Below, piece by piece: positions 1 to 4,041 of a stretch of DNA of 5,916 nucleotides (within the stretch, counting starts at the first letter, position 1; each line of letters begins with the position of its first letter). The stretch spans positions 1 through 5,916 of the forward strand of contig SFII01000083.1 of the NCBI GenBank assembly GCA_004555335.1. Reading direction: 5' to 3'. Both the position numbers and the translations under genes were made by a program. The DNA is from Coriobacteriaceae bacterium (GTDB taxonomy: Bacteria > Actinomycetota > Coriobacteriia > Coriobacteriales > Eggerthellaceae). The notes beneath the pieces were generated by a model. It had not been told where the DNA came from. It did not search any database and saw only the letters and a program-made list of their open reading frames with translations.

Positions 1-298
1 CGTAATATTCCTTGAAACCCTGGATTGCCTGCTCTTTCGTAACACGGAACGGAATAACCATATCCGCGTGCTCTGGGCATTCGCAAGGCAGGCTATCAAT
101 AGCTTGCTGTTCAACCGGCATTAGATTTGAAGACGCAGCAGCCACTCCACCCTTAATCGGGTCGACGGCAATTTCCATAGGAAATAATTCTTCTCTTGAA
201 AAGCTCGTGCCGCAGAACTCGCACACCGCACCTCCCGTCGCGTTATCGATCGAAAGCGGAGCGCAACAGGCTGGACATTTCAAGACCTTAGCATCCAT
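1..298 (-). CDS. Zinc-ribbon protein, short paralogue of the neighbouring double zinc-ribbon protein (5' part, runs off window)
   Basis: The reverse complement reads open from ATG at 298-296 to the window edge, giving 99 codons with no stop. The N-terminus holds a zinc ribbon with paired cysteines C8-x2-C11 and C26-x2-C29. Residues 79-99 (DMVIPF..TKEQA...KEYY) match residues 169-189 of the protein encoded at 1448-2692, with 13 of 21 identical, so the two are paralogues. The linker is about 90 residues shorter here, and the second CxxC...CxxC ribbon of the paralogue is missing; only C72 and C74 remain. A possible ribosome binding site (AGGGGA) lies about 9 bases upstream of the ATG. Codons look more AT-ending than in the neighbouring genes. 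The gene sits downstream of the terminator of the zinc-ribbon/TPM unit, so it probably has its own promoter, but I see no convincing -35/-10 pair. By analogy with the paralogue, a membrane-anchored protein is likely, but its C-terminus is outside the window. Confidence 0.85.
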   Translation of the reverse strand, partial: MDAKVLKCPACCAPLSIDNATGGAVCEFCGTSFSREELFPMEIAVDPIKGGVAAASSNLMPVEQQAIDSLPCECPEHADMVIPFRVTKEQAIQGFKEYY

Positions 299-442
299 CA
301 AAATACATCCCCTATCTCTTGAAGCCCATCGCAAATAGAGGGTCAATCCAGCTGGAACACCAGAGCAACCCTTCTTTCCGACAATACATTCTACTCACAC
401 GGATTTCACCCGATGCACATCAAGAGCAATACCGTCCGCTGC

Positions 443-481
443 AAAAACAATCCCCCGGCTCCGAATGGGAACCGGGGGATT
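443..481 (-). terminator. Intrinsic terminator of the zinc-ribbon/TPM unit
   Basis: A perfect 10-bp stem is formed by AATCCCCCGG (449-458) and CCGGGGGATT (472-481). It extends inward after one mismatch by TCC (460-462) with GGA (468-470), leaving a 5-base loop. Read on the minus strand, the stem is followed by TTGTTTTT (450-443), a good U-tract. It lies 53 bases past the stop codon of the TPM gene. Four T's also follow the stem on the plus strand, so weak bidirectional function is possible, although no plus-strand gene ends here. Confidence 0.88.
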
Positions 482-534
482 TTCTGCTTTAAAAGCTAGT
501 TAATTGCAGATCGGAACAAATCGACTCTCAGCAA

Positions 535-1419
535 CTAGAAGCTTCCGCCGCTCGAGCCGCCGAAGCCGCCGCCACCGCCACTGTCGCTGTCACTCTTCGG
601 CTTGGGGGTCTTGCTGATGAAGACGCCTTCGAACTTGTCGTTGCTATCAGTCAGATCGAATGCTTCGGGGAGCTCGTAATTCGATGCGCTGCAGGCAACC
701 TCGACGGTCTTCAACTGCTTTCGGAGACCAAAGCAAACACCACCCGCAATCGCTACTGCAGCAACGGCACTGATGGCAAAACCTATGCCGCGATCCTGCT
801 TCTGAGCCACGGGGTCGTTATCGCGGGACATCCCCTCGCCGTTGGCAAGATAGTAATCGGCGGTTTCCTCGGCAAGGGTCACATAGTCATCGCAGCCTTT
901 GACGAAACGGTCGTCCCTCAAATCGCCAACGATTTCCTCTTCCATCTGATCGATACGATAGTCGGTGAAGACATCACGGCCCGCACCATAGGTGACGGTA
1001 ACGTATTTGCGAGAATTCACGGAAATCAAGAACAAGATGCCGTCCCTCTGGTCGCCCATGCCAAGGTCATTCGACTGGTAGTAGTCGATAGCGTAATCCC
1101 GCACTTCTTCATCTCCGATGCTATCCACCAGTGCCAGATACACACCCACACCCGTGTTCTGGGACATGGTTTCGCATCTTGCCTCGAAGTCCTGATAATA
1201 GCCCTCTTTCAGCAACCCGACCTCATCGATGACGAAGGGCGCATAGTCGCCGGCGTTGAGAACGGGATCCGCTTGCGCGGTGGGATCAGCCTCATCTGCA
1301 AAAGCAGCCTCCGGCGCAGCAAAGGCAACCGGCACGGCCATCATGAAGGCGAGCAGCAGGGATGCCGCCGCCAGGGCCGACGCTTTGAGAGCACGCGGCT
1401 TGAACGATACTTTGCTCAT
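535..1419 (-). CDS. TPM-domain protein, secreted and membrane anchored (YgcG/YdjH-like)
   Basis: This 294-residue protein has a long signal peptide (basic start, hydrophobic core about 11-34, cleavage near AFA 32-34 or AFA 39-41). A TPM domain covers about 60-190, with family features VIDEVGLL at 63-70 and the core strand DGILFLIS at 126-133 followed by R137. A transmembrane helix spans about 211-231, with R233/K234 after it suggesting an inside C-terminus. A 60-residue tail ends in a Gly/Ser run (281-293), as is common in this family. TPM-domain proteins include the photosystem II repair factor TLP18.3/Psb32 and bacterial YgcG. Some show weak phosphatase activity, but the bacterial role is unsettled and I assign no reaction. 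The start is supported by AGGAGG at 1433-1428, eight bases from ATG. The gene lies 28 bases after the zinc-ribbon gene and before a terminator, so the two are probably co-transcribed. This pairing matches B. subtilis ydjG-ydjH, tied to PspA-linked membrane stress; a similar role is inferred. Confidence 0.9.
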   Translation of the reverse strand: MSKVSFKPRALKASALAAASLLLAFMMAVPVAFAAPEAAFADEADPTAQADPVLNAGDYAPFVIDEVGLLKEGYYQDFEARCETMSQNTGVGVYLALVDSIGDEEVRDYAIDYYQSNDLGMGDQRDGILFLISVNSRKYVTVTYGAGRDVFTDYRIDQMEEEIVGDLRDDRFVKGCDDYVTLAEETADYYLANGEGMSRDNDPVAQKQDRGIGFAISAVAAVAIAGGVCFGLRKQLKTVEVACSASNYELPEAFDLTDSNDKFEGVFISKTPKPKSDSDSGGGGGFGGSSGGSF

Positions 1420-1447
1420 ATCAGTTTCCTCCTCTTGCGTCAGCCGC

Positions 1448-2692
1448 TTATACGATCAGGAAGGTGAGCAGCACGCCGAGCACTGCAGTACCCAGGAAAG
1501 TCAACAAGCCGGTCAGAGCCATCTTCTTATTGTCGCAGGGTAAATCACCCACCATACGGCCGGTCTGTCCGTTCATGGCGAACAGGTAGTCCCCGCCGTT
1601 CCATTTGGTATGGAGCATCCATACGGGGAAAAGCGCGTAAGACACGTTGGTATAGGACACATCGCCGTCGACACGATTGTCGGGCAGAACGGTGTCGTAG
1701 CCGGTAACCGTGGATTCCAAGCGGGACCCCAGGGTATTGAGGGCGCGCAATTGCGCACGCGGGGCGCAGTATTTCACGTCGGCGTCATAGCGTTCGGCCA
1801 GGAAGCCGGGCAGGTATCCCATGGAAAAGGGCTTCAACTTGGAGAAGTCGAAGGGCTCGATGGAGTCCATCATGTCGTCGGGCATGCGCTTGGAACCATC
1901 GGCGGGAATCCTGGCAAAGCGAGTGGAACCCCTGCGGTAGCAGCTGTATTTGGTGGTTTCCACATAGTCGTAATCCGAATCCGACCAATACCTATGGTTT
2001 TCGCAACGGAAGGTCTGCGAGCCTTCCGCCTTCGCATCGAATAGCCAGAAGGGAACGTACACGCCCTGGATTTCCTCGATATGGTTTTCCTCCTTGAAGG
2101 CCTTCGGCAGCAGGAACTTGCCCTTGTAATGCTCCTTCAGCGCCTCAACTGCCTGCTCCTTCGTGGTTTCGAAGGGGATAACCAGGTCGGGTTCGAGCGT
2201 ATTGCCCAATGTTCCTGGGACGACGGTGTTGTTGCCGCAATACGGGCACTGCGAAACCGCCGTGCTCCCGCTCACGATCAGGGCGGCACCGCACGAAGAG
2301 CACACCACACACGCAGCATTCGCGTCACCCTCTTCGAGCGGCTTCTTCGACTGCAGGTACGCGGCGATCGCATCGTCGCCCGTTACCTGGGTTTGCGCAT
2401 AGGCACCTGCATGCTGGGCTTCGCGCGCACGCTCGCGGCCATCTGCAACCATAACGGGCTGGGGTACGGGACTTGCAGCATGCACCCCTGCAGAAACGCC
2501 CGGCTGCTTGCCGGCTGAATCCCCCATCGCAGCAGCATCGGCCTTCGCCTGCTTTTCGGCGTAATAGGCCTCAACTTGCTCGACGGTAAAGGTGGAATCG
2601 CAATAATCGCAAGTGGGAACACCGGTTTGGGCATCGAAATGAAGCGGGCCCCCGCACGCGGGACATTGGTAAGTAAGGCTTTCTCGAGCCAT
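1448..2692 (-). CDS. Membrane-anchored TFIIB-type double zinc-ribbon protein (YdjG-like)
   Basis: The 414-residue product has two zinc ribbons: C10-x2-C13 with C28-x2-C31, and C131-x2-C134 with C149-x2-C152. An alanine- and glutamine-rich, probably flexible or helical linker (about 38-120) joins them. Then follows a domain of about 200 residues with hydrophobic motifs VPFWLFDA (213-220) and LFPVWML (354-360) and a signature NGQTGRMVGDLP (374-385) that I recognise from proteins annotated as 'TFIIB-type zinc ribbon-containing protein'. One transmembrane helix (about 391-413) ends the protein, so the ribbons should face the cytoplasm. Despite the name there is no sign of a transcription factor role. 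The ribbons more likely bind partner proteins or fold the domain. It is the first gene of a unit with the TPM gene, and the pair resembles YdjG/YdjH of B. subtilis. A purine-rich stretch (GAGGAAGGGGAG) precedes ATG. A shorter paralogue lies at 1-298. Confidence 0.88.
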   Translation of the reverse strand: MARESLTYQCPACGGPLHFDAQTGVPTCDYCDSTFTVEQVEAYYAEKQAKADAAAMGDSAGKQPGVSAGVHAASPVPQPVMVADGRERAREAQHAGAYAQTQVTGDDAIAAYLQSKKPLEEGDANAACVVCSSCGAALIVSGSTAVSQCPYCGNNTVVPGTLGNTLEPDLVIPFETTKEQAVEALKEHYKGKFLLPKAFKEENHIEEIQGVYVPFWLFDAKAEGSQTFRCENHRYWSDSDYDYVETTKYSCYRRGSTRFARIPADGSKRMPDDMMDSIEPFDFSKLKPFSMGYLPGFLAERYDADVKYCAPRAQLRALNTLGSRLESTVTGYDTVLPDNRVDGDVSYTNVSYALFPVWMLHTKWNGGDYLFAMNGQTGRMVGDLPCDNKKMALTGLLTFLGTAVLGVLLTFLIV

Positions 2693-2715
2693 AACTCCCC
2701 TTCCTCGAGTATGTG

Positions 2716-2739
2716 TTCGGCGGCAGTTGAGCCGCCGAA
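2716..2739 (-). promoter_or_regulatory. Hairpin in the 5' leader of the zinc-ribbon gene
   Basis: TTCGGCGGC (2716-2724) and GCCGCCGAA (2731-2739) form a perfect 9-bp, GC-rich stem with a 6-base loop. It ends 23 bases before the ATG of the minus-strand zinc-ribbon gene and leaves the ribosome binding site just outside the stem. No U-tract follows on either strand, so it is not an intrinsic terminator. It could stabilise the mRNA 5' end or bind a protein; this is inference. Confidence 0.5.
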
Positions 2740-2864
2740 ACGGTTACCATAAAAGATAAACGACAACGCGATGATTCGATGTGTTTTTTCCTTCTTACAA
2801 GCCCACGCATTGCTGAAAGTTCTTTCATTCAGCTGAAGACCCTGAAGCGGCATCCGAAAACGGG

Positions 2865-2873
2865 TGGCATAAT
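2865..2873 (+). promoter_or_regulatory. Possible extended -10 promoter for the metallophosphoesterase
   Basis: TGGCATAAT fits an extended -10 (TGn followed by a hexamer matching TATAAT at five of six positions). No good -35 lies 16-18 bases upstream. It would give an untranslated leader of about 140 bases before the ATG at 3018. The hexamer sits inside the inverted repeat GCATA (2867-2871) / TATGC (2877-2881), which is itself framed by CGGGTGG (2861-2867) / CCACCCG (2888-2894), as an operator might be. Confidence 0.35.
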
Positions 2874-2929
2874 CAGTATGCGTCACACCACCCGAACACA
2901 CCCATTACTCTAATAATTCCACCAAGCAC

Positions 2930-2961
2930 GCGCATTCAAACCCGCGCTCGAATGCGCATTC
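2930..2961. promoter_or_regulatory. Palindrome GAATGCGCATTC with an extra half-copy, possible regulator site
   Basis: A perfect 12-base palindrome lies at 2950-2961. The word GCGCATTC at its right end also occurs at 2930-2937, so the two copies are 24 bases apart in direct orientation, and the left copy also forms an inverted repeat with GAATGCGC at 2950-2957. It lies about 60 bases before the phosphoesterase start. A dimeric DNA-binding protein site or an RNA hairpin (8-bp stem, 12-base loop) would both explain it. No family of regulator is recognised. Confidence 0.4.
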
Positions 2962-3017
2962 CCTGAAAGCGCCGTAACCCAACATGCTCGAAAAAACCCT
3001 CGAAAGGAGCGTGTATC

Positions 3018-3707
3018 ATGCTGTACTTCACCGGAGACGTCCACGGATTCGCCATCGAAACCAGGCTTACCGCCCAGGTTTTGGAATCTCGCGGACTCCA
3101 TCTGACCGAACAGGACCACCTGATCGTCTGCGGCGATTTCAGCGTACCCTGGAGCAATCCCATCAACCAGAAGGACGCTTCCCTGCTCGATCAACTGAAC
3201 CAGCAGCCCTGGACCACCCTGTTCATCGACGGAAACCACGAAAACCACCCGCTCCTGGGAAGCTTCCCCGAAAAAACCTGGCATGGTGGCAGGGTCCACG
3301 AAGTGCGGCCCAAGGTGCTGCATCTGATGCGCGGTCAACTGTTCGACATCGATGGGGTGAACGTCTTTGCCCTCGGAGGCGCGCACAGCGTCGATCGGGC
3401 AGGTCGCACTGAAGGCAAAACCTGGTGGCGCGACGAGGTCCCCAGCGAAGAAGAGCGGGCGACCGCGAACAAGACGCTCGCAGAATGCGGGAACGATGTC
3501 GACGTGGTCGTAACCCACTGCGCGCCTAGCATGGTGCAATATCGCCTAAGCTACTCATTCGAGCGGGATGAATTCACCGAGTACCTGGAATACTTGTCCG
3601 GCATCGTAGGGTTCAAACGCTGGTACTTCGGCCATTACCACATGGATCGCGATTTCAACGACGGGTATTGCTGCCTGCTCGATCGCGTGGTGCCCTACTC
3701 GGAATGA
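3018..3707 (+). CDS. Calcineurin-like metallophosphoesterase
   Basis: The 229-residue protein carries all the di-metal phosphoesterase motifs in order: GDVHG at 6-10 (metal ligands D7, H9), CGDF at 38-41 (D40), DGNHE at 71-75 (N73, H74), THCAP at 166-170 (H167) and GHYH at 205-208 (H206, H208). Family knowledge predicts hydrolysis of a phosphate mono- or diester using two metal ions such as manganese. The substrate cannot be told from the sequence. A segment GGAHSVDRAGR...TWWRDE (120-140) lies between the GNHE and TH motifs. It resembles a region I associate with small cytoplasmic members in Firmicutes and Actinobacteria, and may shape the active-site entrance. There is no signal peptide or membrane segment, so it should be cytosolic. 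AAAGGAG at 3003-3009 supports the start. It is probably a single-gene unit: divergent from the zinc-ribbon genes and separated from the surface protein gene by 334 bases. Confidence 0.92.
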   Translation: MLYFTGDVHGFAIETRLTAQVLESRGLHLTEQDHLIVCGDFSVPWSNPINQKDASLLDQLNQQPWTTLFIDGNHENHPLLGSFPEKTWHGGRVHEVRPKVLHLMRGQLFDIDGVNVFALGGAHSVDRAGRTEGKTWWRDEVPSEEERATANKTLAECGNDVDVVVTHCAPSMVQYRLSYSFERDEFTEYLEYLSGIVGFKRWYFGHYHMDRDFNDGYCCLLDRVVPYSE

Positions 3708-3840
3708 TTTGCAGATAGCGGGCATTACCGCACGGCACCCGAAGAAGACCACCGATTGCCCGTCTACAACCCGACATGTCGTAGCTTTCCCCACATCCCT
3801 TAACGGGAATTTTATCCTCCGAAGAATATCCTTGCGTATT
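3708..3840. other. Intergenic segment after the metallophosphoesterase; only a weak terminator candidate
   Basis: This stretch has no gene with a ribosome binding site. CGGGCA (3719-3724) and TGCCCG (3757-3762) are complementary but 32 bases apart, with no T-run after them. The best terminator candidate is TCCC (3796-3799) with GGGA (3805-3808), a 5-base loop, then A and TTTT (3810-3813). The alternative pairing TTCCC (3787-3791) / GGGAA (3805-3809) is not stronger. Read-through from the phosphoesterase into the next gene therefore cannot be excluded. TTGACG at 3839-3844 resembles a -35 box, but no -10 box follows at the right distance. Confidence 0.35.
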
Positions 3841-3958
3841 GACGGTCTTTCCGATCGACCTGTTCAAGCATGTATTCGCTTTTATCGAACATCCCCCTTG
3901 GCCGGTAACGAAACATCCACCTGAACAGGCTGGAAAGGCCGTCTTCTGGCACCTTTCC
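3841..3958 (+). promoter_or_regulatory. Candidate switching RNA leader with competing helices upstream of the surface protein gene
   Basis: GACGGTCTTTCC (3841-3852) pairs with GGAAAGGCCGTC (3932-3943) over 12 bp with a single G-U wobble. Inside it, CCTGTTCA (3859-3866) pairs perfectly with TGAACAGG (3922-3929). Within the remaining loop a smaller hairpin forms from 3870-3878 and 3886-3892 (7 bp, 2-base bulge). The strand GGAAAGG (3932-3938) can instead pair perfectly with CCTTTCC (3952-3958). The outer helix and this hairpin therefore exclude each other, as in riboswitches and attenuators. Neither form is followed by a U-run, so control of a later structure or of translation would be more likely than simple termination. 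I could not match it to a known riboswitch class. The transcription start is not identified, so it is unproven that the whole region is transcribed. Confidence 0.4.
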
Positions 3959-3962
3959 GTTT

Positions 3963-4013
3963 CTGCCTTGATAAGCCGGGGATCCCATCGATTCCCAATA
4001 AGCCCAAAGGCAG
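3963..4013 (+). promoter_or_regulatory. Stem-loop with symmetrical ATAAGCC internal loop just before the ribosome binding site
   Basis: CTGCCTTG (3963-3970) pairs with CAAAGGCAG (4005-4013) over eight base pairs with one bulged A. The apical part is GGGGAT (3978-3983) with ATTCCC (3991-3996), including one G-U wobble and a 7-base loop. Between these stems each side of the internal loop contains ATAAGCC (3971-3977 and 3998-4004). The structure ends 13 bases before AAGGAGG, so it is well placed to influence translation of the surface protein. The function is inferred from position and shape only. Confidence 0.4.
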
Positions 4014-4026
4014 GCCGGGCAAATCG

Positions 4027-4033
4027 AAGGAGG
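4027..4033 (+). promoter_or_regulatory. Ribosome binding site that decides the surface protein start
   Basis: AAGGAGG is a near-perfect Shine-Dalgarno sequence. Two ATG codons follow, at 4038 (4-base spacing) and 4042 (8-base spacing). The first gives only three codons before TAA (4047-4049), while the second opens the long frame and has the ideal spacing, so 4042 is the start. Confidence 0.85.
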
Positions 4034-4041
4034 AATAATGT

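Larger units (their letters stand above)
2693..3017. other. Divergent intergenic region between zinc-ribbon unit and metallophosphoesterase
   Basis: This 325-base gap separates two divergent genes, so it should carry a promoter for each. I find no reading frame with a ribosome binding site in it and no RNA gene. It holds the hairpin at 2716-2739, a possible plus-strand extended -10 at 2865-2873 within inverted repeats, and a palindrome with an extra half-copy at 2930-2961. For the minus-strand gene, AT-rich sequence around 2745-2765 gives weak -10-like words (TATCTT, TATGGT) without a matching -35. The phosphoesterase ribosome binding site is AAAGGAG at 3003-3009, eight bases before ATG. Confidence 0.6.

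Noticed and set aside
12..338. Plus-strand open frame of 108 codons at the left edge
   Set aside because: It is the reverse of the zinc-ribbon paralogue, whose cysteine pairs and match to the neighbouring gene show the minus strand to be coding.
299..420. Promoter with TTGACC (-35-like) for the partial zinc-ribbon gene
   Set aside because: No hexamer resembling TATAAT lies 16-18 bases downstream on the minus strand; TAGAAT further upstream lacks a -35 partner.
2910..3539. Minus-strand open frame of 209 codons opposite the metallophosphoesterase
   Set aside because: The plus strand contains all phosphoesterase metal-binding motifs and a good ribosome binding site; the minus frame has neither domain nor start signal.
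3841..4026. Known c-di-GMP-I riboswitch in the surface protein leader
   Set aside because: Some words (AAAGGC, GCCGGG) recall the class, but the conserved GGACGCAAAGCC-type core and the tetraloop-receptor layout are absent.
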